64,000 nt of DNA from Lytechinus pictus (taxonomy: Eukaryota > Echinodermata > Echinoidea > Temnopleuroida > Toxopneustidae), in contig NC_087250.1 of the NCBI RefSeq assembly GCF_037042905.1, positions 1,341,501 through 1,405,500 of the forward strand. The letters run 5' to 3'. The notes under the pieces are model-generated. The model did not search any database, had not been told where the DNA came from, and was given only the letters and a program-made list of their open reading frames with translations. This document shows, one piece after another, positions 45,126 through 57,602 of the stretch (positions are counted from its first letter, which is position 1; the number at the start of each line of letters is the position of its first letter). Both the position numbers and the translations under genes were made by a program.

Positions 45126-46990
45126 TTCTTCAAAAAGATCTTTCCATTCCAAATACCCATTCGATCTGCAAGATAAAGTATTAACATTAACACAACAAAA
45201 ACTCAGAAGAGCATATCCAGTCATGACACTACATGATTGTTTGTCAAATCATAATACTTCAAGATTTATGAAGTCAAAATATGAAGAGTTTAAATGCAAA
45301 AATGGACTAAGCCCACTTTTGCTCATTTTTCACAAATCAAGTCAATTGCAAACTTCCTTTCTAGTGAGGGCGATATCCCAGAACTTCAAATTAGAGCACC
45401 ACTTCCAGATTCCCACTTTAGGTGATGTTCCTTCAAGAAGCTAGCGAGGCCTATTTGGTGTGTGTATTTGAAAACGACGTTTTTATTTAAAAAAAAACGT
45501 TTCCATTCACGAGGTTCTATGTTTTAGCGTCATCAGTAAATGTACCAGAAATCAAAATAAAATTTACCTCTAGATTTATTCAATTTTATACGAGCTTTTG
45601 ATATTCATTAATATCATTTTCATCTAATCCCTTTTGTAATAAAATTGATTTAAAGTTGTTGCTTTATCAGCCAAATTTTTCTAAATATAACTACGTAAGG
45701 GAAGAGAGAAGTACCATCATGTTAACGTTATACCTGGTATTTATTTGTTACCAATCGGGACTTTTCATGTAAAACATCGGACTGAATTCAATATACTTAT
45801 AAAAACCTATAAAATATATTACATTTTCAGGATCTTTTTAACTGTAATTTTTGTTACCTAAGATTCTTAAACATCGTGGAAGAACTTCTAATCTATGGAA
45901 ACATAGATTTGTGAAGGTATGAAGAATAAGCAAAAGACGATTTAGTCCCTTTCGCATGAAAACGTAAATTTCATTTCCATTTTTAATGGAATTCTTGAAA
46001 CTTTTTGGTACTTGGACTTCGATGTATCTGATGCATATCGTAAATGTCTATTAAAAAAAAAAACGCACATGAGACCTTTACTTTAAGTTGTCAATAAAAT
46101 GTCATAAGCACAAACGAACCTGTATTGTGTCGTCTTGTCTTTTTGTCTTTTTTACAACATTCTTGTCTGATAGCAATTAACGCTCCAAAATAGGCGACAT
46201 GTAGTTCAACTCATACAAGCTTTATGGTATTATTTGTCACAACAACTTGCATGTTCACACTGGTAGTATTGATAATTTTCGTAGACACACCATTACATGA
46301 AGAAATATGAAAATATGCTTGCACCATAAATCATATACAGCAATCTTTACAGTTGTAACATGATTAAATACAATACAATGTCGGGCATTTTTTTCAATTT
46401 GTTTTTCTTAATTTAACGCTGAAAACTATCTTCTTCGATCACCATTGCGATTTCAAGGCAAACTAAAGATGCTGCCCTCTTTGAAAACAATCTAAACATT
46501 CTCGTAATTAGTTTTTGCCTATGACGTCAGGCACATCACTATAATAACCAAACTTAATTTCTAACACATACATAGGCATTTACTTCGATTAAAACAGTAA
46601 ACTATATAGATAAATTGAAGTTATTAATATGGCATCCAGAGCAAGCGTAAGTAAGAACCCTAAATCGTAACAGAGGTTATGGCAAAATATTGGTCGCCAT
46701 ACTGTGGTGTACAGGCGGGATGGTTACCATACTATCACATTCTAAGCTGTAAGTAATAAGTTTTCCTAAATACAATGTTACTTGCCACCTCCAAACCAAC
46801 AATAAATAACAAAAAGTTTGATTATTAAAGCTTGATAAAGCACATCATTAACTTTGGAAATGATATGTAACTTGTCGAAATCCATCAACAAGAAGTACTT
46901 GTTTGAAATGTAGAAGAATTCCAGCGAGAGGTTTAAAGAAAAATTAAGTAGAAATAAGGTTTAAAGTTCGGGGGTCACTCAAAGAGTTTT
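45126..46990. other. Noncoding DNA, one unexplained open stretch
   Basis: A plus-strand frame at 45082-45444 contains DKVLTLTQQKLRRAYPVMTL and then SKYEEFKCKNGLSPLLL. It is richer in charged residues than chance frames nearby but has no recognised domain or splice context; it begins inside the SINE tail. The rest is AT-rich and without visible features. Confidence 0.3.
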
Positions 46991-46999
46991 CCTTTAAGA

Positions 47000-47997
47000 T
47001 TTGCTTTTGCATTTTTAATGCATTTTATGGACCGAAGTTATGGAACTCACTTCATAATGATATAAGAACTGCAAAATCTTTGAACTCTTTTAAGACTAAA
47101 TTCAAATTATCACTATTAAAATCTTATAATATACTCCCAAGTTAAGTCTAATTCATCATCTCTGTCAAGTCATCATTATTTCTATAAAGACTATAATTAA
47201 AACATAAAATAATCATTATCCTTTTTTTCATTGAAAAAAAAATCTGACACAAGTCCTTCTCAGATGTGCTCGTTATACATTTTTGTGTCCATCCTCTCCT
47301 CTATTTTCTTTTTCTTTCCTGTCCGCTTATCCGCCTTCCTCCTGGTTATTTGTTTACGGCATCAATCACATTTTTCGTGCATTATATTCTTTCCAGGTAT
47401 TTTATATATTTTTTCCTCCTTTTGTACACATCATTGAATCCAGTTTGCTTGAGTCTACGATGGCATGTGTTCTACCGACGTTCAGCAGCACCCATCCATC
47501 TTCTCAGGGCATTCTCCCCTTTTTTCTTCTCTTTTTCTGGAGGAGGGGGGGGGGGGTGGGGAAGGGTGGATATATTTTAGGACGGGTTGTTTTGTCCTAT
47601 ATCAAACTATATTTTTCATAACTTCGTATTTATTTTGTGAGTATTTTTTCTCTCTCATTTATTTTATTTCTCATTTGATTACATATATCTGTATTTGTAC
47701 TTTGTTATTTTGTTATTTGTTGTGTTATCTATTTTTTGAGGGGCCCACGTTGTACAAGCATTGCTTTTTAGTGGGTCCCTCCATTTCCATCTTAATTTAA
47801 TTTCTATTGAAACAATAGTATACATATTTAAAACCTACAATGTGTTGCCCAAATTGTCTAAGTGTTTTTTTTTTCAAAACATACGAATTATAATTTTTTT
47901 TTTGCAACGGATACATGTATTTATGTTTATAAATGGTAAACAATTTGTTTTTGTTTGATGGAAGTGAAATAAATAAATTTGAATTTGAATTTGAATC
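47000..47997 (+). mobile_element. 5'-truncated CR1/L2-like LINE, copy C
   Basis: It starts within the C-terminal segment (FYGPKLWNSLHNDI, then SFKTKFKLSLLKSYN and stop at about 47144). A long 3' UTR with the hairpin at 47740-47779 follows, and it ends in GGAAGTGAAATAAATAAA plus TTTGAA repeats. Confidence 0.8.
47740..47779 (+). other. LINE 3'-UTR hairpin, copy C
   Basis: The arms GGGGCCCAC and GTGGGTCCCT, with one G-U pair, enclose ACAAGCATTGCTTTTT. Confidence 0.75.
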
Positions 47998-48199
47998 TAC
48001 CAAATTATTTTTATTTATCATTTCCCTCGATTCGAATCCAGTCCGATTTGCAGGTGATTTTTGTTTTCACAGTCAGATTTCACACAGTAGTTGATGAGTT
48101 ACCCTTGTGGGATTGCTGGAGAGAAATTAATATCTTAATTCTAGCCTTGTTCACCCAACGAATGAATTCTTCTGACTTATTGGTGGTATTTGGATGACT

Positions 48200-48262
48200 G
48201 AATAATGACAATAATAATAATAATGATAATAATATTAACAATAATAATAATAATAATGATTA
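48200..48262. repeat. (AAT)n-rich microsatellite
   Basis: A run of ataataat triplets with interruptions, at the 3' end of the LINE copy on its right. Confidence 0.9.
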
Positions 48263-48680
48263 CATTTAGATTAGATTTAGATTTATTTATTTCAATAAAA
48301 CTAACAAATATAATCGAAGTAATAGTAATTATTCAAAACAATATAGACAGTTTAATGACATTTTATTTTTATTTTATAGAAGATGAATTAACTGAACGGA
48401 GGGATTTGCTAAGAAAAGCAATGCTTGTATAAAAGGCACGTCCCTAACTTAGTTTCAATACTAATCGACAAATCTATATACAATAATGGAGACGGTAAAA
48501 ACAAGTAATCTATAAAAACAAATCAAAATAAAGGATAAAGGAATTGATTTAAATGATGACAATAATGATAAATTCGAATTATAACAATTTAATAAGGAGA
48601 AAAAAAAGAGGCAAAGGAAAGAGGATGGAGAGAAGGATGGTGCAAATAAAGATGAAAATAAAAAGAGTAACATTGCAGGT
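48262..48680 (-). mobile_element. LINE 3' end, copy D
   Basis: In minus-strand sense it ends in TTGAAATAAATAAATC and TCTAAA repeats and carries the hairpin at 48401-48444. No coding part remains. The inner boundary is approximate. Confidence 0.6.
48401..48444 (-). other. LINE 3'-UTR hairpin, copy D
   Basis: The arms GGGACGTGCC and TTAGCAAATCCC, with mismatches, enclose ACAAGCATTGCTTTTC in LINE sense. Confidence 0.6.
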
Positions 48681-48734
48681 TCACATGTAATTATTTAGAA
48701 TATGTTTATAATATTTGACATATTTATTGGTAAT

Positions 48735-48912
48735 AGTAATAATAGTCAATGATAATAGTAATAATAATAATAATAATAACAATAATTATAATAATGATAA
48801 TAATAATAATAATTATAATAATTGTATTATAATAATAATGATAATTATGATAATAAAATGATAATAATAATGATAATAATAATAATAATAGTAATAATCA
48901 TAATGATAATAC
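48735..48912. repeat. (AAT)n microsatellite
   Basis: About 175 bases of imperfect aat/taa repeat. Confidence 0.95.
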
Positions 48913-49237
48913 TTGGATGAGGAATCATCTTGGTTATACCAAAAAAAGATGAGGTAGTAGGCTTTACAATGACAGGTCATCTGTGAATTATGAGTAGGAC
49001 AGGATAAGTCAAAGATGATTATCGCTTTTGTCTTTGTGGGACGCACTTAAGTCAGAAACATCTTTTCCAATCAGGTGAAAGTTTTTTTGTAACTTGAATT
49101 GAACATCTAATAATTGATTTGTTGATTTATTCATATATTCTGATCATGGGTGCCAGATCACTTGGGGGGGGGGAGTTGGGGAGAGATATATCCCCCAATA
49201 TTTCAGGTGGGTGTGGCCTGTGTTATCATCCCCAAAT

Positions 49238-49743
49238 AATTTACGTTCGGACATGATATTGCTTATGATGAATCATATGACAAGATTTACATTCGAACAT
49301 GATATTGCTTATGATAAATCATATGAGAAGATTTACATTCGAACATGATATTGCTTCTGATGAATCATATGACAAGATTTACGTTCGAACATGATATTGC
49401 TTATGATGAATCATATGACAAGATTTACATTCGAACATGATATTGCTTCTGATGAATCATATGACAAGATTTACATTCGAACATGATATTGCTTATGATG
49501 AATCATATGACAAGATTTACATTCGAACATGATATTGCTTATGATGAATCATATGACAAGATTTACATTCGAACATGATATTGCTTATGATGAATCATAT
49601 GACAAGATTTACATTCGAACATGATATTGCTTATGATGAATCATATGACAAGATTTACATTCAAACATAATATTGCTTATGATGAATCATATGATAAGAT
49701 TTACATTCGAACATGATATTGCTTATGATGAATCATATGACAA
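49238..49743. repeat. 46-bp satellite, eleven copies
   Basis: Units beginning GATTTACATTCGAACATGAT start every 46 bases, at 49284, 49330, 49376 and so on to 49698, with a first variant unit at 49238 and the array ending at 49743. No unit-length change was found; differences are single bases. Confidence 0.96.
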
Positions 49744-49754
49744 GATTTACAAGT

Positions 49755-50073
49755 ACAAGAATCAAAGCATAGGAATGTTTTTAAAAAGAGAGAAAAGAGA
49801 CAGAAGTTACTTGCAGAAAACAGATATTTGACAAAAACAGGAGCAGAGCGGGGAAAAAAAGAAAGAGAGACAGAGGGTGAGAGAATAAACTCATGAAATA
49901 TTTGGAATTTTACAAACAAAGTAGAAACTGAAAATGGTTGTAAAATCGGTACATGGCAATATCTTGTAGTGATTTAAGATTTCTATTTTTATCTAAGTAG
50001 CTGTTTGTAATGTACGTGTATAAAATTTTGTATCCAAAGGAACTGTTGCTGCGCTAGCGCCATGAGCGTCTCT
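49755..50073. repeat. Dispersed repeat copy 1 (matches 60926-61233)
   Basis: About 315 bases nearly identical to 60926-61233 in the same orientation, sharing for example AATCAAAGCATAGGAATGTT and GGAACTGTTGCTGCGCT. Both end after CCATGAGCGTCTCTG. The nature is unknown; it is probably a transposon fragment. Confidence 0.8.
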
Positions 50074-50976
50074 GAAATTTGTCATCAACCACCCTCCCTC
50101 TCTATCACACACATGCACGTGCGAACACATCCACTCAAACACTTTTCTCTCTCTATTGTACTAACTCTCTCCCATTCTCTGTCCTCCATCTATATCTCTC
50201 CTTCTTTTGTAATCCACCCATTCTTCATTCACACACACACACACACACACCTTCACACACACATACACACCCTCTCTCTCTCTACTAAATCATTCATATG
50301 TCTCTTCTTCATCCCATCTCTTTCGACAAAAACCCCTCAGCTGTCCTTTGTCATTTAACTTGTAATTTTCAATGAATTTCTGTGTTGTAGAAAACGTCTG
50401 CGTAGCGATTGCTAAAGTATCCTCTTGTATACACCCGTTCTCTAGAAAACACACACACACAGACACCTATTAGCAACCACATGCTCATCTACGTACGTAT
50501 AAAGTACCTCGCACACACATACACACACACTCTCTCTCTCCATTCTAATACACCTCCATTCCCCTTCGCCATCTCTGTTCTTCATCTTTAAATATTTCCT
50601 CTTTTGTTCTCCCTTCTCCCTTCTCCCCCCCACATATATATATATATAAAATATATATCCCTCTCTCTCTCTCCATTCTAATACACCTCCATTCCCCTTC
50701 GCCATCTCTATTCTTCATCTTTATTTTTCCTCTTTTATACTCCCTCCCCCCCACACACACGCACTCCCCCTCTCTCTCTCTCTCAAATCAATCATCTCTT
50801 TCTGTCTGAATAACCAAAGCACTCTCCCCTCTCGCTCTGCTCCCTTACACCCACACCCCACACACTCTCTCTATTCTCTAGTAACATTCTCCCATTCTCC
50901 GTCCTTCATCTGTGTCCTCTATTTATTTCCTCTGTTTTATTCCCTTCTCCCCCCACGCACACACGCACACTTTCTC
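50074..50976. repeat. CT/CA-rich simple-sequence region
   Basis: Several (CA)n and (CT)n tracts alternate (for example 50228-50250, 50513-50540, 50660-50675, 50751-50785). A duplicated 57-base segment, CCATTCTAATACACCTCCAT onward, lies near 50539 and 50673. No gene was seen. Confidence 0.75.
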
Positions 50977-50980
50977 TTAA

Positions 50981-51563
50981 AGGAGAATGAAACTCTTGGA
51001 GCAAGTTAGCTTTTGTGAAAGCAGAAAAATCAAAGAATAAGATCAACAAAACTTTGAGTAAAATAGGACTAGCAATAAAAGAGTTATGAGCATTTGAATG
51101 TCGAGATCACTAATGCTATGGAGATCCTCCCATTGGCAATGCGACCAAGATCTGTGATGTCACACACGTACAACTCTCCCATTTGGACACTGAAAATATA
51201 CCCCAAAACATTTATTTTTGCTCATTCTAATCATATGACAAACGATTCATCAATGATATAATGTTGTGAAACCTCTGTACTTGTCATATCATAAAGAGAA
51301 CACCTCACCTTGTGATAGACTCTATAAAAGTGAGAATATAAGTGAAATAAGTACTAAATTAATGAGGTAGTTGTACGTGTGTGATATCACAGATCTTGGT
51401 CGCATTGCCGATGGGTGGATCTACATGGCACTAGTGATCTCAATATTCAAATGCTCATAACTTTTTTATTATTAATTCAATCTTCCTCAAACTTTCAACA
51501 ATATGTTTCTTTGATTTTTCTCTTTGATATGCATTCAGCTGGTTTCAAGGGTTTCATTCTCCT
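50981..51563. mobile_element. Palindromic MITE with TTAA target duplication
   Basis: The ends AGGAGAATGAAAC and GTTTCATTCTCCT are perfectly inverted and flanked by TTAA at 50977-50980 and 51564-51567. The halves remain inverted copies inward, such as GATCTGTGATGTCACACACG near 51150 and its counterpart near 51395. At 583 bases with no frame, it fits a piggyBac- or Kolobok-type MITE. Confidence 0.88.
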
Positions 51564-51567
51564 TTAA

Positions 51568-53814
51568 ATCAATCATCTTATCTCACAAGCTATTTCCTCT
51601 CTGTTTAATCAATGCACTCTCACTCGCTCTGTTTTAGTAGTGTCTTGTAACATAAAGAAATCAAATAAAATCAATCTTACGATCAGTCATATCACATTGC
51701 AGTAAATGTTGTGCGTGAAATTGATTGCTTTCACATAATACATATAACATATACCTCAGTCAAAATGTTAATATGAATCCGATCAGTGTAGTTTTATTTT
51801 TCACAAGCGTTCACAAGTCTTCATATATTACTGAACAAATTAAACGAGATTTAATGTGTGTCTGCATTCAATCATAAAGAAGTGATTAACAACAGAGTCC
51901 AATGTACAACATCGACGATCAGGGCCTCGTTACACACACAGATTTACGATCGATTTCTCATTGTAAGTTTTGATTCTGGTTAGTTCATTGTGATTATTAT
52001 GAACAATTATGTACATTCAACCATGATCTTTATTTGCCATTGTAGTTTTACGATTGACTGTAAACTTTTGTGAAAAGATGACTAAATTAGGTATTCCCAA
52101 TCCGATTCTCGTGCTCAACAATAACAACCTTTTTGCTTCCAATTATTGTTCGAAATCAGCTTGCTAAAAAAATGTACACTGACAAAAGAGAAGAGACTGT
52201 GATTTACGCCAAATATTCCCCACAACAATATTTTTCACGCAAACGAGTCAAAGTGCGATAGAAAATTTAACAAAAAACAAATAAAAGAGAAAGATCCCAC
52301 TGATGTCATGTTGCTCCTACACAACACCAAAGATTGACATGAAACATATCAACTTAAGAGGCGGAGATACATCAAGTAAAAGAACTACTCATAATTATGT
52401 TGTGGCTTCAATTACCACCTACTCAATAACGCGCCTTTATAAGCTTGAATAAATTCCCTAATTTATGATTCATGATGAATAAATATACCTCATTTTAATT
52501 ACAACTTATATCATATCTAGGAATAGTAATATGTAGATCACGCACATATCCTCCAAAACGTATATTTTTTTTTTCTTGAAACATAGGGCATGGCAGTCAT
52601 GTCGAAAATATCATTAACTCATCATAATTATTTGGATATATTATGGTCAAAATCATATTGATAAGTCTCTCAAATTAAAGATAAATTAAATCACCCTCTC
52701 AATACCAGGTTTTGCAAACTTTATTGACCTACTTCACATCAACATAAGTAAATATCATGAGGCACGGGCGTAAATGACGGGGTATGGGGGTATACATGCC
52801 CCTCTGTGGAGAGGAGGGATGACATAACAAAAATCCCCCTTTTTCAAGACAGAAATAAATAATCAAATGATGAATACTACTGTTAATGCGTGGACTCACC
52901 TTTGAATGCAGTGAAAATGCTTAACTTTGCCCAATTTTGAATTCTAAAAATGTATTTTTTTTCCTTTCGCGCAGTCGCTCCACTTCCGCGCTCAATCTAA
53001 TCTTACAAGATTCTGGCCATGACAAATCCTTACGTTTAGCATATTGTAAATGTTATATCCCCTGCATCATAAGAGTAATACGTCCCCTTTTAATTAACGT
53101 GTATGATACCATGGGCTTTTAAATATGATTATTACTTTGATCATAAACCAATCAAAATATCATTTACCATACACTGGTAGGTAAGGGTGTGTGTGGGGGG
53201 GGGGGGTGTCATACTACCCTTGCATCTTTGTGGAAGAGGGGAAAACATAGGTATACTCTACACTTCGAGAGTTAAGAGAACCATGAGTTAATAATGACAT
53301 TGCCGTTAATTAAATGCACAGGCAAGCTAGAACAGCAATATTTTCCCTGTAATCTTCAATTTCATCCGTTTATATGAGACTTTAAATCACATTTATTCAA
53401 CCCAAAAAATGATGAATAGTTCAAATATGGATTTTGTTTCAAATTTTGAAAATTGTATCACCTCTCAATGTAATCTTAAAGAGTATTCAAAATCTTTCCT
53501 TTCTGCAATATTTATTATCTCATTTGATCACCTTTCTGGAAGTTAATTTTGTGTCATGTGATGACTTATAATCATTTTATAATCACCCTTAATCCAGATA
53601 ATAATGATCCATTTTTTTATTCTCATCTCACCTTTAACCAGTCAGCAAATGAGTTTTCATTGAATAAATAAAATATGGACTGTTTGATACTTATTTGCTC
53701 TTTTTATTTCTCTTTTCCTTTCCTTCAGTAGTTTTGTAATTTATTGCTTATTTACCTTCATCATCCTCTGTAATTATATGCCCATCATTTTAATAATAAT
53801 TATGATAATAGTCA
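51568..53814. other. AT-rich noncoding DNA, nothing identified
   Basis: No supported gene. A GGGCGTAAATGACGGGG-like element end is near 52767, and a poly-G run is near 53197. Confidence 0.4.
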
Positions 53815-54095
53815 GTTCTTGTTTAGAACACGTAAGACGTAGTGAATAACGTCTCTATGCGCTTCCAAAGGACTTGGATATTATTACCCTGGCGTTAGGT
53901 CAAGCAGCTTTAACGCGCTCGGCATTTCAAGGAATAAATTCCTGCCAGGTACCCATTCACCTCACCTGGGTTGAGTGCAGCACAGTGTGGATTAACTGCT
54001 TGCTGAAGGAAACTACGCCATAGTTGGGATATGAACCAACGACCCTCTGCTTTGTTTTAAAGTCTGGAGACTAATCCACTGGGCCACAACGCTTT
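53815..54095 (-). mobile_element. tRNA-derived SINE, minus strand
   Basis: In minus-strand sense the head has TGGCCCAGTGGATTAGTC and a weakened B-box (GGTTCATATCCCA). The body has CACACTGTGCTGCACTC and GGGTACCTGGCAGGA, as in 44826-45125. Confidence 0.8.
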
Positions 54096-54830
54096 AAATG
54101 ACCCACACCAGATTGATAATAATGTGAACATTTTGTCCAATACCATTAATTTGATGTAAATATTAATACAATTATTGGGCAATCATTTCACTATTTACGT
54201 CTCGCTGTTCATTTGAAAGTGTATATCTTAACAACTCTTGCTATGGTAAACGGTCTAAAACCACCCATATTTTCGAGACGCTGGCACCTGTCAAGGCTGG
54301 CAAAATACGCCCACTCTGTGCGTTTTCCAATATTAACATACCCCTTGAAAGATGATTTGGTCATCATTTTGTCTTAAACTATCAAAAATTATGCTCTTTC
54401 GCTTCGCTTGGTCGCATATTGATACTTGCTCTATTTCATGTACTTATAACTTAACAAATCCATTTCAACATAGCCATCGAACAATTTCATGATAGGTCTT
54501 TAGTAATATACACATTTACAGTATATATATACTGAATATATGTATACACTGCCCGTGTTGTGATAATTACACACCACTTGTAAGACGTTTTTGGACATAA
54601 CTTTGTCTTCCAATTACTCGCTCGCATATTGATATGAACTGTACATCCTTATTTTACATCCTTTCACTCAAAGATGGTAGAACTATGTACATTATACGTC
54701 GTATACATAGCTCTTCATGTGGTGGGTGTCCCCAATTTTTTTTTTTTTTCAGATCAGTATATTGCTATCACCCCCCCCCCCCTCCCCCATTGCTCGGATC
54801 GAATTTACGTCAGTGTTATGTTAAGGGGAA
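54096..54830. other. Noncoding DNA, nothing identified
   Basis: AT-rich, with a poly-T and a poly-C run near 54734 and 54771. No gene was seen. Confidence 0.4.
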
Positions 54831-54891
54831 TGATGTCCAAGCTGAAACAGAATCTACCCATCATCAATGGCCCGTCATATCCCTATATCTT

Positions 54892-54928
<37 letters not shown>

Positions 54929-55144
54929 GTTTCACCTTCCTCACTCCCTTTACTTTTCTACCCTCCGTTTCTCTCTTTCTCTCTCTCCCCTCTAAGCCTA
55001 TCATGCACCATAATATCAATATTCAATATGTTTTCCACCTCTATTATGTTAGTATCACATAATGTTTACGTTACATAATATCCATACCGTCGGACAACTG
55101 CAATTTGTCCAAGTATTGGAACTTGGCTCGCCAATTTCCCTTTA

Positions 55145-55385
55145 TCTCGAATCCCAGCCATGGCGTAATTTCCTTCAGCAAGAAATTTATCCACATTGTG
55201 CTGCACTCGACCCAGGTGAGGTGAATGGGTACCCGGTAGGAAGAAATTCCTCGAATGCTCCAGCGCCCGATAAAGGTAGCCGTGCTAAAGCCGGGGTAAT
55301 AATAGCAGGGCCCGCTGGGAGAACAGTTTTCGAAACTGAAGTGGCTACCCTGGGTAAATATGCCGCTATTATTATTATTATTATC
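55145..55385 (+). mobile_element. 5'-truncated tRNA-derived SINE
   Basis: It starts at the B-box end (CGAATCCCAGCCATGGCG) and has the body CACATTGTGCTGCACTCGAC. The 3' domain GCAGGGCCCGCTGGGAGAAC and GAAGTGGCTACCCTGGGTAA precedes an ATT tail. Confidence 0.85.
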
Positions 55386-56196
55386 TTGCCATGTTTAGTA
55401 CTTTATTTACTTTGTAACGTGTTGAGCTCATTAAATATGGGTTAAAGTATAATATTTCATGCAGCCACCTCGTTCATTGTTTGCAGAATAAAGGCCGAAA
55501 ATTGAGAAATTCCATCTTTTTTTGTTCACTGATAGAAACATAAATGCTATTAGAATTACAGACGAAACATATGATTTTGAAAAAGAGTTCGACAGGCCCC
55601 ATGGGATATATTTTTGGAAGTAGGTTATACTTTTTTCATGAAGAAAATGGATATTCCTCGCTTTATGCGAATTGCCAGTCCAATTAAGGATAAATGATTC
55701 CAATTTATTTTGTTTTATATGTTTTCATTAAATGTGAAGATAAATATTAGGAGACTTTTCCAAGTAAGCCCGCATGCCCATTCTGAACTAAATTTTTCGG
55801 TCACCATGGTCAGTTGAATCTGATCAATATCTGCCCCCTCCATATCATGGTGTGTATGGATATCTAACTTTCAAAATGATACGGGAAAATATGGAATTAG
55901 AAAATATGACATTATGAAATATGTCCTCGGAAAAAATAACTTCAACAGGTGATATTGATATCTATTTCCATTTGAATGATATACGTTATTGGATGCGTAT
56001 ATAGTTATTTTAAAGAAATTTTCATTTTCAACCGTGATGTTTAAAATGGGTAAGAGTTATTAGGTCTCTGTATGCCTACTATTTTATTACATGATTGTAA
56101 CAGGTATTTATTTTTTCACAAATTTATGGTATTCTAGTCAATGGGTCGCATAGTACCCCTAGTGAATACAATAATTAATTGATCCCGACATATCGT

Positions 56197-56280
56197 TTAG
56201 AATGTGAGTCGCTTTTCAAATACGAAAATACTATATCCATCAGAAGCAATTATCTTGTCTGGTGGTGAGATCATTACACG
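56197..56280 (-). pseudogene. Last 27 codons of a deleted B-box gene paralogue
   Basis: The minus strand reads RVMISPPDKIIAS...IFVFEKRLTF and stop, against RVMISSSCKISAC...ILVFEKRLTF in the intact gene. Immediately beyond 56280 the sequence becomes the upstream flank of the gene (matching about 5895), so about 2.7 kb containing the rest of the gene is missing. Confidence 0.8.
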
Positions 56281-57029
56281 AAGATGGTGTGGTTTCTAGT
56301 GCAGAAAGTTGAAGGTGTACTCCATGATATGAATGATATGAATTGAAGAATAGACAGAATGATGTCAGACAAATATTACAATGAAAATAGGGAATTGTAA
56401 AGTTATGTTTTTTGGGTATTTTTTTTTGCTATTTCTAAGGAACCCTTCTATACAATATTGGCTTTGTTAATATGAATCTCCCAACCGTCTAAAGGCGTTT
56501 TTTTCCAAAAAAAATGAGAAAATAGGATTGACATTTGATTCAATATGTAAGATCATATTTTCTTAATTTGTTACTGGGAGACATATTACTTACGCATATA
56601 CCATCAACTGCATATATATATAGGCCTACCCGTATTCACAAAATATTGTCAAATTTTAATATTCAATATCTCCGTTACTTTTTAACCTATAATGTTGATC
56701 GAGGCTTTTTTTTGGTTGTTGTGCTCGTTGAAGCTTTCTTAATTTATATACGGATATAAAAAAAACAACAACAACATATATAGGCCTACCCGTTTGCACA
56801 AAATGTTGTAAAATTTTAATATTCAATGTCCCCGTTACTTTTTAACCTAGTATAATGTTGGTCGATTTTTGTGTGTGCTCGTTGAAGCTTTCTTTGTTTA
56901 GATATATATATATATATATACAATCATATTATTTACGCTTCGAGTAAGCATAATCAGTTTGATATGTGACTGTGCGTAAGGGTCGATGTGGAATGTTTCA
57001 TACACCCCCCCCCCCCTTCCCCGAACATT

Positions 57030-57085
57030 GTTCAATTCAATTCAATTCAATTCTTTTATTTCATTTCCATTCACTTCAGTTCTCA
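57030..57085 (-). mobile_element. LINE 3' tail fragment
   Basis: In minus-strand sense it reads GAATGGAAATGAAATAAAAG followed by AATTG repeats, the 3' end signature of copies A-C. Confidence 0.6.
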
Positions 57086-57164
57086 CAAACTGAAGTGTTC
57101 TCACGAACTGTTTTGCAGCTTCGTTTTTCTCTCACTTATACAGTGCGTATCGATAACAATTGTA

Positions 57165-57602
57165 CCTGCACCCCTCCTCTCTCTCTTCATTTTCCTCTCT
57201 GTTTCCCCCTCATTATCACAATTATTGTAACCATATTATATATATTTTTTTTGTTATTACTCTTATCATTTATTCTAATTTGTATCACTCTTTCGTTGTT
57301 ACCTTAGATATTTTGTATAGCCTCCTTTTAAACTGTCTTCCGTCACTCTTTTATACTATAGTTTTGCAATATACGTCTTGGAACTAATTACAGGGGCTTG
57401 CCTCTCATACAAGCTTTGCTTTTCTTGGCAAGCCCCTCCGTTCTGTTTTATATAGTTATTAGTCAAAGTTACTTTCATTGTTTCATTGTTTATACCTTCT
57501 AATCCTAATGCATTATTCCGATTGATATTGTACTTTGAATTGGACTATGTATTGTTACTTTGATTTAGTTGTGCTTTGTGAACGGAAAATGAATGAAATA
57601 AA
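57165..57602 (+). mobile_element. LINE 3' UTR, copy E
   Basis: Noncoding 3' end of the same LINE group. It carries the hairpin at 57393-57436 and ends near GAAAATGAATGAAATAAAA. It interrupts a mariner-like element whose ends lie near 57139 and 58898. Confidence 0.65.
57393..57436 (+). other. LINE 3'-UTR hairpin, copy E
   Basis: The arms GGGGCTTGCC and GGCAAGCCCC pair fully and enclose ACAAGCTTTGCTTTTCTT. The stem sequence differs from copies A and B but still pairs. Confidence 0.8.

Larger units (their letters stand above)
54840..57165. repeat. Duplicated block (copy 2) of the B-box gene flanks
   Basis: Collinear, same-strand matches to 1.7-3.2 kb and then to 5.9-6.5 kb, with the gene body between them missing. 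Later insertions here are a SINE (55145-55385) and a LINE 3' tail (about 57030-57085). Confidence 0.7.

Noticed and set aside
45082-45444. Possible coding exon
   Set aside because: Some protein-like character, but it starts within a SINE tail and has no domain or splice support; kept only as a note.
49238-49743. CRISPR-like array
   Set aside because: Units are contiguous without spacers and the DNA is eukaryotic; it is a satellite.
50062-50760. Frames rich in Ser/Leu/Thr/His
   Set aside because: Arise from CT and CA simple repeats.
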